64,000 nucleotides of DNA from Gari tellinella (lineage: Eukaryota; Mollusca; Bivalvia; Cardiida; Psammobiidae), in the NCBI GenBank assembly GCA_922989275.2, contig OV277866.1, positions 37,899,246 to 37,963,245 on the forward strand, in the 5' to 3' direction. Shown here piece by piece: positions 32,773 through 42,870 of this stretch. The notes below the pieces were generated by a model. The model made no database searches, had not been told where the DNA came from, and saw nothing but the letters and a program-made list of their open reading frames with translations. Made by a program: the position numbers and the translations under genes. Positions within the stretch are counted from its first letter, which is position 1. Each line of letters begins with the position of its first letter.

Positions 32773-33394
32773 TATACGCATTCATTGCTTGGATATAGTT
32801 TGCCTCAAAGTCGTTGCCTGCATGTGTTTATTAAATTATGACTGCATATAATATAATATCGATACGAGTGGCGAACAGTTTGAGCCCTGAACACACACCG
32901 AGTAAGTCGGTGCCGGAACAGGGCATAAACTGTTTGCAAACGATCGTTCACACCCATTTCAATGCCTGCTTTAAACGTTTCGCAGAATAAACGCTCGTTT
33001 ACTCGGTAGTTAATGTGTTAAGTATCTAAACAATGCTGGACAACTTGTTACAAGAGCACAAATTGGTCCAATATAAGAGTACCCTACTAAGTAAGTTGCA
33101 TGTTTCTTCATTGTCGTATGCTATAGGTTAACAAGTGTCAGATAGGTTCTATTTGGTTTATTGCGGTATACATTGTACTACTTAATTAACCCTTAAAGAA
33201 CCCAATTTTTTACCGTCTGCTTTTAAACTTTCGCAGAATTAACATTATCTGGTTCACGTACAATTGAATGCATGCAATGGTATGACCAAATAAATTGTTT
33301 TAACCTCTTCAATGCTATTATGTCATAAAATATTTTTAAAAAATTGTCGTCTGTTTTAATTTCCCAAATTCGAAATGTAAATATTTTGACTTAA

Positions 33395-33618
33395 CCCATT
33401 TGTGCCAACGATCCCATAATATATGGGCCATAGGCAAACAGTGTAGACTCTGATCAGACGCCGCATTATGCGGCGTCTGATAAGAGATTACACTGTTTGC
33501 TGATAGGAATTTCAATATATAACAAAATGAAAATGAAAATTTTGACCAGGCATCGCTTTGATAAAAAATGGACTAATCCAATATTTAAACAGGGAAGATT
33601 CCACTGGGCACAAATGGG
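33395..33618 (+). mobile_element. Family C MITE, reference copy, nested in the array
   Basis: CCCATTTGTGCC...GGCACAAATGGG, 224 bp, between TTAA (33391-33394) and TTAA (33619-33622). Removing it and one TTAA restores ATTTTGACTTAAGAAAT, as in sibling units. The hairpin (about 33433-33500) has outer stem GTGTAGACTC and core GACGCCGCATTATGCGGCGTC. The ends are piggyBac-like and there is no coding capacity. Confidence 0.93.
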
Positions 33619-34133
33619 TTAAGAAATATTGAAATGAGTATCGAAAAGATTACAAACGATCTTTCAATGGGTGGTGAATATGTTAAACTATTTAAACAAT
33701 GATGCACAACTTGTTACAAGAGCACAATTTAGTCCAATTTAAAAGTACATCAAGTATGTCTTCTGCATTTCCATTGTCGTCTGCTGTAGGTGAAGAAGAG
33801 TCAGATTGGTGCTACTATTTGGTTTATTTCGGTATCGTACATGTCATTACAAATCCTTAAATAGCCAGAATTTACCGTTCTGCTCTAACAATTTCACAGA
33901 ATAAACATGATTTAAAAAGTGTCTTCTGCATTGGTATGTCAGATTCATTTGTTTAACACATTGACTGTAATGTCGTAATCAATTTTATATAATTGTCGTC
34001 TGTTTCCATTTCTCAAATTCAACATTTAGGTATTTTGACTTAAGAAATAATTAAATTGAGTATCGAACGGGGTGCAAACGAAGTTTCAATGGGAAGTGAA
34101 TTTGTTGAAGTATCGAAACAATGCTGGACAATT

Positions 34134-34768
34134 GAAGGGGTCAGTGCAAGATGGTACATTTGTACCTAAGTCCATTTTCTTAAAAGTGGAGAAAATCGCA
34201 TTCTTGTGAAAATTTGGGTTATGTGTGAAACAATTTAAAATATTTCAAACATTATTGAGATACCATTCATATGTCAAACTACTGAAAGTGTGGGCATGTT
34301 GAAGTGTTTATAACCAATTTATTGTAAAAATACTGTTTTTTATCAATTATGTTTAGGCAAAAAGGGACCTAAGTCCATAATGTATAGGTATTTTTTCTCT
34401 CTTTTCATACAACTACTTTTACAACAATATACTAATTTCTGTAGCTAAACTCCATGCATTAAGTTATAAATGCTTACCAGTGTTCTCCCAAACACTCGAA
34501 ATCCGAGTAGTAACTTTAGGTGTGTCCTATCCAGTATTCACCATGTACATCATGTATATAATTATGTGCACATGCATCAAAGGTCCTAAATCCATTATGG
34601 AGATAGGACTTTTGTTATATTTTTATAAACACCATTTTTTCTGTATAAACGTAAAAAATACACATGCTTGGAATTTTAACATGTGGAGAAAGTTGAGTTC
34701 ATGCTACAATGGACCTAACTCAAAATATTTAAAAATGGACTTAGGTACCATCTTGCACTAACCCCTTC
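34134..34768. mobile_element. Element R: 635-bp insertion with GAAGGGG ends and AATT duplication
   Basis: Ends GAAGGGGTCAGTGCAAGATG and CATCTTGCACTAACCCCTTC, flanked by AATT (34130-34133, 34769-34772), interrupt the array unit GGACAAYTTGTTACAAG. A second inverted layer inside (TACCTAAGTCCATTTT / AAAATGGACTTAGGTACC) extends the TIR. No transposase frame: the longest frame is about 93 codons. Superfamily unknown. Confidence 0.75.
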
Positions 34769-34815
34769 AATTTGTTACAAGAGGACAAAATTGGTCAAAT
34801 GTAAAAGTACCTTAA

Positions 34816-35062
34816 CCCTTTACCTGATAGCCTATTTATAGTATTGAAGATAGGTGAGTACTTAAAGCAGGTTGAAAGTAAAGCAGAATGCGCCTTCAGG
34901 CGCATTCTGCTTAACTTTCAGCCTGCTTTAAGCTGTCACGTGCTAGAATATATAAAAAAATATTCCCTATAATATATTTTCATGACTGATTAAATTGGAA
35001 CTATTTTCTTCAGAGGAGGTATAAATCATATTCGCTAAAAGGCGCTTCTATGGGGGAAAGGG
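34816..35062 (-). mobile_element. Family E MITE nested in the array
   Basis: TTAA at 34812-34815 and 35063-35066. It splits array sequence AAGTACC | GTAAGTTGC. The hairpin is at about 34862-34934, core AATGCGCCTTCAGGCGCATT. Confidence 0.9.
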
Positions 35063-35314
35063 TTAAGTAAGTTGCATTGTTCTCTATTGTCGCATGTTGT
35101 AAGTTAAGAAGTGTCAGATTGGTTCTACTATTTTGTTTATTTCGGTATCGTAGTCACATAACCCTTTAATAGCTGGAAATTATCGTTCTGCCTTAACAAT
35201 TTCGCAGAATAAACATGATTTTAAAAGTGTCGTCTGCAATGGTTTGCCAGATTCAGTATATACTAAATTAACACAGTAATATTACTTACACTACTATTAC
35301 TACATTACTACTAA

Positions 35315-35544
35315 CCCTTTAGCGCATTCAGTTTATTCTTACGCTGATGAAAATAGTTCCAATTTATACTTTCATCAAAATGGATCATAAAGAGTATTTC
35401 CTTTATTCTAGCAGGTGGTAGCTTACAGCAGGCTGAAAGTAAAGCAGAATGCACATAAAAGTGCATTCTGCTGTACTTTCAACCTGCTTTGAGTATTCAC
35501 CTACATGTATTTTAAAAAATAGAAACAGGCTATTGGGTAAAGGG
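35315..35544 (+). mobile_element. Family E MITE nested in the array
   Basis: CTAA (35311-35314) and TTAA (35545-35548). The hairpin core AATGCACATAAAAGTGCATT has the G:C to A:T change on both arms relative to AATGCGC...GCGCATT. Confidence 0.88.
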
Positions 35545-35563
35545 TTAACACACCCAATATGTA

Positions 35564-35756
35564 CAGTCGAACTTCGATATCTCGAAGTCGGTTTTGTCGA
35601 CCATACCCGTATTTCAAAGTTAAAACGTGGCTAAGCCACGTTCTAACTTTGAAATATGGGTGTGTTCGACTTAACCGAGCATCAAATAACGTAGTACATA
35701 TGTCGAACAATCGGATAGTTCGAGATAAACGAGGTCGAAATATCGAAGTTCGACTG
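35564..35756 (+). mobile_element. Family P: pogo/Tigger-like MITE
   Basis: CAGTCGAACTTCGATATCTC / ATATCGAAGTTCGACTG with TA at 35562-35563 and 35757-35758. Length 193 bp. It has its own central palindrome (TATTTCAAAGTTAAAACGTG, GGCTAAGCC centre), unrelated to type I or II. The ends match the general pogo/Tigger pattern. No transposase. Confidence 0.85.
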
Positions 35757-36060
35757 TATATGTATCCAGTATCTAAATGTGCTAGACAACTTGGTACAAG
35801 AGCACAAAATGGTCCAATACGAAAGTACATTGAATACGTTGAATGTTTCTCCATTGTCGTCTGTTGTTGGTTACATGTAGCAAGTGTCAGATTAGATTTA
35901 TACAGTAAGATTATTTCGGTACCATGCTTACATGTACTTAACCCTTAAATAACAACTGTTTACCTTCTGCTTTTAAACTTTTCGCAGAATAAACATGTTT
36001 TGTTACTTGTACAAATACATGTAGTCGCCTGAAATTGTATGCGCAATCAATTTGTTTTAA

Positions 36061-36268
36061 CCCTATAAACCCAACAGCCCTCTGTAGGGGTTACTGATAA
36101 CATATGCAAACAATGTAGGAGCCCTCTGATCAGGGTCTGCATTGTTTGATAGTTTCATGGATTTTTTTGTCATATCAAAATACAACAGTAGACTAGTTCA
36201 AGATGCATGTACTAGAATAGTGCAAAAGGATAATAGATACCCACAAGAGATATTTATGGTTGAATGGG
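36061..36268 (+). mobile_element. Family D MITE, second subtype
   Basis: TTAA at 36057-36060 and 36269-36272. CCCTATAAACCCAACAGCCC at the left and TTTATGGTTGAATGGG at the right parallel 13106. The hairpin lost its left inner arm: CAAACAATGTAGGAGCCCTC joins the right arm. Confidence 0.8.
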
Positions 36269-36272
36269 TTAA

Positions 36273-36439
36273 CACCCTCCCTGTCATGACGTCATTTATT
36301 TTAAAAAATTGTCGTCTGCTAATATTTCTGAAATTTAGTATTTTTATTGAAGAAGTATTGAAATGAGTTTGAAACAGTTTTTACCCTGATACAAACTGTT
36401 TGCAAGTTTTTTTGTACTTGTGGTAAGGCAGTGAAGGGG
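36273..36439 (-). mobile_element. Family B MITE sharing a TTAA with the D element
   Basis: It uses the same TTAA (36269-36272) as its left flank and has TTAA (36440-36443) at the right. Ends CACCCTCCCTGTCATGACG / GGCAGTGAAGGGG. The hairpin lacks its whole GC-rich centre (GAAACAGTTTTTACCCTGAT ACAAACTGTTTG). Confidence 0.8.
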
Positions 36440-36467
36440 TTAAACTGTTACAGAAAACATATTGATA

Positions 36468-36676
36468 CAGTGGAGAATCTGTTATTCTTTCCCGTTTAAA
36501 CGCAAACGTACGCAAACGCAAAACACTAAAACGTTGAAAAGTACAACTTTTGGAAAATTCTGATCATTCATGTTTATATTGGTGGCAAACAGTTTGGAGC
36601 CTGATCAGACACCGGGTTACCCGGTGTCTGATCTGGCTCCAAACTGTTTGCACTGCGAATAACAGATTCTCCACTG
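36468..36676 (-). mobile_element. Family A MITE, internal deletion, compensated hairpin
   Basis: TA at 36466-36467 and 36677-36678. The hairpin core is GACACCGGGTTACCCGGTGTC: the G:C pair of GACGCC/GGCGTC is A:T on both arms. About 37 bp next to the right TIR is missing. Confidence 0.92.
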
Positions 36677-36685
36677 TACGAGTGC

Positions 36686-36750
36686 CAAACAGCTTGGGGA
36701 TTGATCAGACGCAGCGTGACGCGGCATTTGATCTGGATCATAACTGTTTG
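36686..36750. repeat. Type I hairpin beside family A
   Basis: CAAACAGCTTGGGGATTGATC / GATCTGGATCATAACTGTTTG, core GACGCAGCGTGACGCGGCATT. The context GAGTGC-CAAACAG and TTTGCAAAG lacks clear MITE ends. Confidence 0.75.
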
Positions 36751-36754
36751 CAAA

Positions 36755-37255
36755 GTCGCCATTAGTTGCATATATGACGTTTCAACAGTTACTGGGGTTT
36801 TACAAATGATAATACGTTTTCCAAATTAAATATTAATTTAAATTTTGTATATGTCATAAGAGAAGTCTTTTCACAACACATTGATGTTGTTTTTCTTTAT
36901 TTTAGTTTGATATGTGGTTTAATCTATGGATGTATAAAAAAACCACTTACATGTATGACGAATCGTTTCCTTAGCTGATGAGGAAAAAGTGAAAATAACA
37001 ACGTTCGGGTTTTTGTGTCAATTGGTGTTTATAAATGTGATAAATAAAATATTCAGTTCGTGTGTTTTCAGCATTGAATTTATTGAACTCGTTGTTTATA
37101 ATGATATGCTGCTAGCCAAGCCACGCACATAGTTGTTATTTTATCCAACTCGTTCCATATATTCAATACTGCAATCACACTCATTCAATACACTCTATAC
37201 ACATGTACATGTACTCACGCGTTTAAAATATACATTTGTACGAAACGCAAACGTA
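36755..37255. other. Unannotated AT-rich DNA
   Basis: No gene or repeat end recognised. An ACATGTACATGTAC run lies near 37201. Confidence 0.4.
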
Positions 37256-37261
37256 ATGCAG

Positions 37262-37466
37262 TAAAATGAAGGAAACATTGCCAAACACTTAGGATTCGGA
37301 TCATACGCCGCTTGATGCGGAGTCTGATCTGGATCCAAATTATTTGCCTAATTATGTTAGAGTAATAGAGTCTGTCAGCGAAAGGGTCAAAGGTACGATT
37401 CCTAAAATTGCGCTTGAAAATTTGGAAATCTAAGAATTTTTTATTTGTAACTTATGTTAGCCCTGC
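37262..37466 (+). mobile_element. Family F remnant with type I hairpin
   Basis: Hairpin CCAAACACTTAGGATTCGGATC / GGATCCAAATTATTTG, core ACGCCGCTTGATGCGGAGTC, followed by GCGAAAGGGTCAAAGG and the family F tail TACGATTCCTAAAATTGCGC, ending TTATGTTAGCCCTG. The left family F end is replaced by family A-like sequence. Confidence 0.6.
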
Positions 37467-37630
37467 TATAGTGTTGGATACATACGGGGTCAAATGTGCA
37501 ACCCATTGAGGCAAAACCAACACGACACTCGGTCTCCAAGATATGCTAAGCGTCCTTGTTTTAAATTATGGGCTTCTTATCTGGATCAAAAATATTAACA
37601 AATACCAAGCAATGAACATAATACATTTAA

Positions 37631-37833
37631 CCTTTATGCCAGGTAGATTCTTCCTTGCTCAAGATATTGAATTAGTCCGTTTTTATCTAAGGGGTGCCTG
37701 GTCTAAATTTTCAATTTTGATTTGTTTTATATTGAAATTCCTATCAGCCAAACAGTGTAGGCACTGATCAACGCCGCATTATACATACACTGTTTGCATT
37801 TGTCCTTTTTATAGGACGCTAGGAATAAATGGG
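37631..37833 (-). mobile_element. Family C MITE
   Basis: TTAA at 37627-37630 and 37834-37837. The right end AATAAATGGG matches family C. The hairpin lacks most of its right arm: GATCAACGCCGCATTATACATACACTG. Confidence 0.85.
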
Positions 37834-37935
37834 TTAAAGCATAGTCCTAGCAGGAAGACAAATCAAGTAATTGAAAAACAATTGATGGGTGTGTCTTGTG
37901 CTTAGTGTTCGCGTGGAGGTCGATGCGCATTCGTA

Positions 37936-38181
37936 CAGTGGATAATCTGTTATTCTTTCCCGTTTAAACGCAAACGTACGCAAACGCAAAGCACTAAAAC
38001 GTAGAAAAGAACAAATTTTGGGCAATTCTGTTAATTTATGTTTATCTTGGTGGCAAACAGTTTGGAGCCTGATCAGACGCCGGGTTACCGGGCGTCTGAT
38101 CTGGCTCCAAACTGTTTGCACTGCAAATAATAGTTTTAGCGTAAACGCGTTTATTGGGAAAGAATAACAGATTCTCCACTG
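37936..38181 (-). mobile_element. Family A MITE
   Basis: TA at 37934-37935 and 38182-38183. One mismatch in the hairpin centre (GGGTTACCGGGC). Confidence 0.92.
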
Positions 38182-38299
38182 TAACCCTTGCACAGCTTGA
38201 ATATCGCGTCTACCAAAATATTGCTTCCTGTAACAACAAATTAGTTTGAATAGGTTTTTTGGCGTTATTGTAATGAAAAAAATACTGATATTACTGTCA

Positions 38300-38835
38300 A
38301 GCAGTTTTGGACCCTGGTCAGACGCTGATTAACTATGCGTTTGATCGATATATAATAACCTGTTTGCAAACTGTAGTTCATTCGGCAATTAATGGGTTTA
38401 AATATTTAAATGATGATGGTCAACTTGTCTCAAGAGCACATACTAGTCCAATATTAACAGCAATATAAACTAAGTATAGGTCGTCTGCATCTCCATTGTC
38501 GTCTGCTATAGGTTACATGTAACAAGTGTCAGATTGGTTCTACAGTGGAGAATGTGTTATTCTTTCCCAATAAACGCGTTTACGCAAATACTATTATTTG
38601 CAGTGCAAACAGTTTGAAGCCAGATCAGACGCCGGGTAACCCGGCGTCTGATCAGGCTCCAAACTGTTTGCCACCAAGATAAACATGAAATATCAGAATT
38701 GTCCAAAAGTTGTTCTTTTCTACGTTTTAGTGCTTTGCGTTTGCGTACGTTTGCGTTTAAACGGGAAAGAATAACAGATTCTCCACTGTACATGTATATC
38801 GGTATCATAATTACCAGACCCTTTCATAGTCAAAT
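38300..38835 (+). repeat. Outlying copy of the 425-bp array unit, split by family A
   Basis: CAACTTGTCTCAAGAGCACA, CATTGTCGTCTGCTATAGG and GTGTCAGATTGGTTCTA precede the family A copy, and ATCGGTATCATAATTACC resumes after it. It starts with a decayed type I hairpin (GCAGTTTTGGACCCTGGTC) near 38301. Confidence 0.65.
38543..38788 (+). mobile_element. Family A MITE nested in an array unit
   Basis: TA at 38541-38542 and 38789-38790. The hairpin has one outer mismatch (TTTGAAGCC). Confidence 0.93.
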
Positions 38836-38957
38836 GTTATCGTCTGCTTTAACCCATTAAATACTTTTTTATTTTCGCACATATAAGACACCATTATAAT
38901 TTTATATAGTGTAACTTTACATAATAATTTTATTATATAACAAATAAAATGTATGTA

Positions 38958-39262
38958 CAGTGGAGTAAACGTTATTCTTTCCAAATAAAAGCGTTTACGC
39001 TAAAACTATTATTTCCTATAAAATGTAGAAAATGACATTTTTGACATCTCTGGCTATTTATTTTAATCTGAGTGGCAAACAGTTTGGAGCCTGGTCAGAC
39101 GCCGGATAACCCGGCGTCTGATTAGGCTTTAAACTGTTTGCCACTCAGATTAAAAAACAATAATTAGAAATGTCACAAAATCGTTATTTCCTACATTCTC
39201 TATCGATTTGCGTTTGCCTTTCGTTTGCGTTTACGCGAGAAAGAATAACGTTTTCTCCACTG
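38958..39262 (+). mobile_element. Long family A element: a complete inverted repeat (305 bp)
   Basis: TA at 38956-38957 and 39263-39264, ends CAGTGGAGTAAACG / CGTTTTCTCCACTG. Unlike the 246-bp copies, both sides of the hairpin carry the same segments in inverse order: TTTTAATCTGAGTGGCAAAC on the left and GTTTGCCACTCAGATTAAAA on the right, then ATGTAGAAAATGACATTTTT against AAATGTCACAAAATCG...CTACATTC. The whole element can fold back. It looks ancestral to the abundant 246-bp form, which lacks about 60 bp of one arm. Confidence 0.85.
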
Positions 39263-39264
39263 TA

Positions 39265-39712
39265 TTTTGTATATGTAGGATGAGGCCCCGATTAGAACTA
39301 TAAATTATAGAACATTGTATCGTCTGAAAATCAAGAAAAACTGCACCGAGCATGCATGCACTTCATCGCAGCTAAACAATATCGCCACCCAGTCTCCTCA
39401 ATGCGTCATTTAGCTTCCTTGTTTTATTTTTTGTGCTTCTTATCTGGACCTACAAACTAATCATAGATTCTAGTCAAGGAACATGATATACATTTAAAAA
39501 AAAGTTCTAGAAAGAAGACAAATTAAGTCATCGAAAAGCCCACTTGATACACAATTGATGGGCGTGTCCTCTGCTTAGTGCTCGCGTGGAGGGTGTCGTG
39601 CATTTTTAACACTTGTATAACTTTCATATCGCCTCAACAAAAAATAATGCCAATTAATTATTTCAAATTAAATGTTTGTGTCATTCTAATGAAAGAAACA
39701 CCGATACGGGTT
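39265..39712. other. Unannotated DNA
   Basis: No gene or repeat end recognised. GTGTCCTCTGCTTAGTGCTC near 39565 resembles sequence at about 37890 (GTGTCTTGTGCTTAGTGTTC), suggesting an older local duplication. Confidence 0.4.
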
Positions 39713-39713
39713 T

Positions 39714-39780
39714 CAAACAATGTTGGACCATGATCAGACGCCGAGTTACTCGGCGTCTGATCAGGGTTCAACATTGTTTG
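39714..39780. repeat. Type I hairpin with both arms rewritten
   Basis: Arms CAAACAATGTTGGACCATGATC and GATCAGGGTTCAACATTGTTTG, core GACGCCGAGTTACTCGGCGTC. The usual CAGTTTG/CAAACTG segment is ATGTTG/CAACAT on both sides, so pairing is kept while the sequence has changed. Confidence 0.85.
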
Positions 39781-39799
39781 CAAATGTCAGTCAGGATCG

Positions 39800-40205
39800 G
39801 TTTCAATGCATGAGGGTTGAAAACCACTTTGTTTTGGAGTGAAGGAGTTAATTTATTAACTGGTAACACTTGTTTGTAGAACAAAGTTTTTCGCTCGAGC
39901 TAACAGCCGGGACGTTCTATGTATCACTATATAAATTAATTTGCTCAGTCATTTGTTTCTCGCGAGACATTTTCGTGATAACGGACAGATACCACCACAA
40001 AACGAGATTGCCGAGCAACAGAAAATATTTATTTGCCATCGGTGCTAGGGGCGCATGGTTTTCATCAGGACAGAACCCAGAAATGAGATTTTCGGGGTGG
40101 ACGGAGAATTGGCTCCCGGCTTACAATGATCCCTCTGTCTCTGGCAGGGTCATTAGGGGCTATCAGAACCGCCCGTGCCGGGTTACATATATGTTGGTCA
40201 TAAAT
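39800..40205. other. Single-copy-looking segment with a 114-codon frame
   Basis: A + strand frame at 39870-40214 is open, not repeat-derived, and its middle (about 39980-40180) is GC-richer than its surroundings. I recognise no domain. It could be a decayed gene fragment or chance. Confidence 0.3.
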
Positions 40206-40214
40206 ATATGTTAA

Positions 40215-40376
40215 CCGTTTTACAGTTAATAGAAGGTGCTTTTCTTCCCCCGTTTAACAGTGCCAAACGGCGACTTTGCAAACAGTTTAGATCCAGATCA
40301 GACGCCGCGAACCGCGGCATCCGATCAGGAGCCAAATTGTTTGACACTCGTATCGACATTTCTTCAGTCAGAAGTA
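40215..40376 (+). mobile_element. Family B MITE, left part, split by family A
   Basis: TTAA (40211-40214), CGTTTTACAGTTAATAG, hairpin at about 40278-40343 with core GACGCCGCGAACCGCGGCATC, then GACACTCGTATCGACATTTC TTCAGTCAGAAG. It is interrupted at a TA by the next element. The right part after 40628 is decayed. Confidence 0.7.
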
Positions 40377-40627
40377 CAGTGGTGAAACACGTTATTCTTT
40401 CCCAATAAACGCGTTTACGCTAAAACTATTATTTGCAGTGCAAACAGTTTGGAGCCAGATCAGACGCCGGGTAACCCGGCGTCTGATCAGGCTCCAAACT
40501 GTTTGCCACCAAGATAAGCATGAATTATCAGAATTGTCAAAAAGTTGTTCTCTTCTACGTTTTAGTGTTTTGCGTACGTTTGCGTACGTTTGCGTTTAAA
40601 CGGGAAAGAATAACAGATTCTCCACTG
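40377..40627 (+). mobile_element. Family A MITE nested in family B
   Basis: TA at 40375-40376 and 40628-40629. It carries an extra GTACGTTTGC repeat (GCGTACGTTTGCGTACGTTTGCG), which accounts for its 251 bp. Confidence 0.92.
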
Positions 40628-40824
40628 TAGCCCTAAATCTTACTTTAAAATACAGTGAATTATAATGCAAACGCATACTAAATGAACGCGCATTGCAATA
40701 AAATGTAGAAATGACAATATAATTTGACACTTCTGGCTTTGCAATTTAATCTGAGAAACAAACAGTTTGGTTTTTAAATACAGACACGTCAACTCGACTG
40801 TTAAAAAGTTTCAATCCAGATCAG

Positions 40825-41103
40825 CAGGGCTCCATTTCTTTGGATTTTACCGAAATCTTCGGATTTAAAATTGAGAATTTTATGCATTCTTTTTACCAAG
40901 TAAACACTGATATGGGTCCCAACCAATTTAGATCCATACCAGATCCCACATACTGTGGAATGTAATCTGGAGCCAAGCTGTTAACATAATCATCCTCAGA
41001 GTGTTATAGAGTCGTGCAGCGAAAGGTTAAAGGAACGATTCCTAAAATTACGCTTGAAAATTATGAAATCTTAGAATGTGTTATAGCATTTATGATAGCC
41101 CTG
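40825..41103 (+). mobile_element. Family F MITE with type I hairpin
   Basis: CAGGGCTCCATTTC...GATAGCCCTG with GATCAG repeated directly on both sides (40819-40824, 41104-41109). The hairpin has centre AGATCCCACATACTGTGGAATG, diverged yet still paired (CCCACA/TGTGG). Contrast the copy at 20631, which has the same ends but a type II hairpin. Confidence 0.8.
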
Positions 41104-41159
41104 GATCAGTCATCGACTAATTAACCGTCTATATATCAAATATAATTTAGGTTAATTTT

Positions 41160-41270
41160 AATGCTCATGATGCTGCTGCTGATGATGATGGCGGAAACGG
41201 CGATGAGAATGAGTACAATGAGAATATGATAGGGATGATGATGATGCAGCTACTGCTACTGATAATCATT
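41160..41270. repeat. GAT/GCT triplet microsatellite
   Basis: Imperfect (GAT)n and (GCT)n runs, for example GATGATGCTGCTGCTGATGA near 41165, with several interruptions. Confidence 0.9.
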
Positions 41271-41619
41271 TTTCAAGAGTATCATAAATTGCAAAGGAAG
41301 CGTTTCTTTTCTCTTTCTTTCTCCATCTGTCATTTGTAATATATGAGCATTTTTCATTTTTAAGAAATATTTCATTAATCTTAATTAGAGTTTATGCATC
41401 ATGCCTGTTTTTAAAGACTAGTTTATTCAATACTGTGGAGTGGCCCTTATTCATCACATGGTGTCAAGTGTCGGATATTTGAAAAAAAAATCAACACAAA
41501 ATCACATGAAAACATCTTTATTATATGAGTCGGAAACACAGGCCAGCAAAATTTAAGTTTCAAAGTTAAATTATAAACAATTCGATCACCTGTTGATATT
41601 GAATAATGGTTTATATCTA

Positions 41620-41865
41620 CAGTGGAGAATCTGTTATTCTTTCCCAATAAACGCGTTTATGCTAAAACTATTATTTGCAGTGCAAACAGTTTGGAGCCAG
41701 ATCAGACGCCGGGTAACCCGGCGTCTGATCGGGCTCCAAACTGTTTGCCACCAAGATAAACAAGACTTATCAGAATTGTCCAAAAGTTGTACTTTTTTAC
41801 GTTTTAGTGCTTTGCGTTTGCGTACGTTTGCGTTTAAACGGGAAAGAATAACAGATTCTCTACTG
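41620..41865 (+). mobile_element. Family A MITE
   Basis: TA at 41618-41619 and 41866-41867. Hairpin intact. Confidence 0.93.
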
Positions 41866-41889
41866 TACATCATACATCCTGAAGAGCAT

Positions 41890-42133
41890 AAAACGGGTTT
41901 CTTTCCCATTTCAACGCAATCGATATGAAACGTAAACGCATTGCATTTAAAAGTAGAAAATTACAACTAGTTGACAAGTCTGACTATTTATTTAAAACCG
42001 AGGGCAAATAATCTGGAGCCTGATCAGACGCCGGGTTACCAGGGGTCTGATCTGGCTCAAAACTGTTTGCACTGGAAATAATAGTTTTAGCGTAACCGCG
42101 TTGATTGGGAAAGAATGACGTGATCTCCCATGT
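41890..42133 (-). mobile_element. Family A MITE, decayed
   Basis: GGGTTTCTTTCCCATTTCAACG at the left, GGGAAAGAATGACGTGATCTCC at the right. The hairpin core is GACGCCGGGTTACCAGGGGTC. It sits about 25 bp from a fresh A copy, so old and new insertions coexist. Confidence 0.75.
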
Positions 42134-42201
42134 ACTAGTTACTTCTGTTACGAAATTCTCTATAACATTGCATAAATATCAATATAAGAAAACATATTTA
42201 A

Positions 42202-42428
42202 CCCATTACCCCATAAATTTATACGCTTTTTAGACATCTATTTATTCCAAAAAAAAGTTCTACAGTCATGAATATGCACATTGCTAAATAGTTTTATATT
42301 CTAGTAGATAGTACCTTAAAACAGGCTAAAAGTAAAGCAGATAGCCTCTTAAAGCGCATTCTGTTTTAATTTGAACCCGCCTTAAGTGGCCACCTGTCTT
42401 CCAAATTAGAAACAGACTATGTGGTAAA
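42202..42428 (+). mobile_element. Family E MITE, diverged
   Basis: TTAA at 42198-42201, right end GTGGTAAAGGG TAAA. The hairpin is at about 42311-42388 with several unpaired changes (AAACAGGCTAAAAGTAAAGC / TTTTAATTTGAACCCGCC). Confidence 0.75.
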
Positions 42429-42664
42429 GGGTAAAAGCAGTCGACAATTACAGATATCGGTAGGTTGGCTCCTGTCAATGTTTGTTTACCGAGAGAAAAA
42501 ACATGACTCCGGTATATACACAGTCTATATGTATGGTAGTGGATAGTTTACTTCTGTTCACCGCAAGTCTAGCCTGCACGTCGGCAACGGTCCCGGCAAA
42601 CCTCAAACTTAGAATCTCTGAAATAAAAAGAGACTACATGATTTATACGTAACTGTAAAAATAT

Positions 42665-42870
42665 TAACCTTCTCAGAGCCACGGGAGATTTTGTGATACC
42701 TGGTGCAACCAGTTTTGATCCAGATGAGACGCCGAGTAACTCGGCGTCTCGTGTGGATCCAAACTGGTTGGAACTGTGATGAATTTATTTAAAAAGAAAA
42801 TGCTGAAAACAATTCTACGAATTATTGCAGACGATAAAATTTACAGACGATATTGCATGCTAAAGTCAGC
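42665..42870 (+). mobile_element. Family B-like MITE with rewritten hairpin ends
   Basis: The hairpin at 42706-42770 begins CAACCAG and ends CTGGTTG, where all other families have CAAACAG/CTGTTTG, a paired change in the most conserved block. It also has GAGACGCC/GGCGTCTC. The following CAGACGATAAAATTTACAG is family B tail. MITE ends are indistinct. Confidence 0.65.

Larger units (their letters stand above)
32870..36060 (+). repeat. Degenerate tandem array, about 425-bp unit, most units hit by MITEs
   Basis: A unit beginning near a TTAA with a family B-like left part (CTTCAATGC, TTGTCGTCTG, ATTTTGACTTAAGAAAT, GAGTATCGAA) and continuing GCTGGACAACTTGTTACAAG, AAGTAAGTTGCAT, AGTGTCAGATTGGTTCTA, TTTCGCAGAATAAACATG. 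Starts are seen near 33300, 33957, 35267 and an earlier partial unit from about 32870. After subtracting inserted elements, spacing is about 420-430 bp for two units and shorter for a third. A further copy lies at 38300-38835. Confidence 0.75.

Noticed and set aside
39870..40214. 114-codon + strand frame as a candidate exon
   Set aside because: The middle part is GC-richer and looks unlike repeats, but I recognise no family and see no flanking splice sites clear enough to call an exon.
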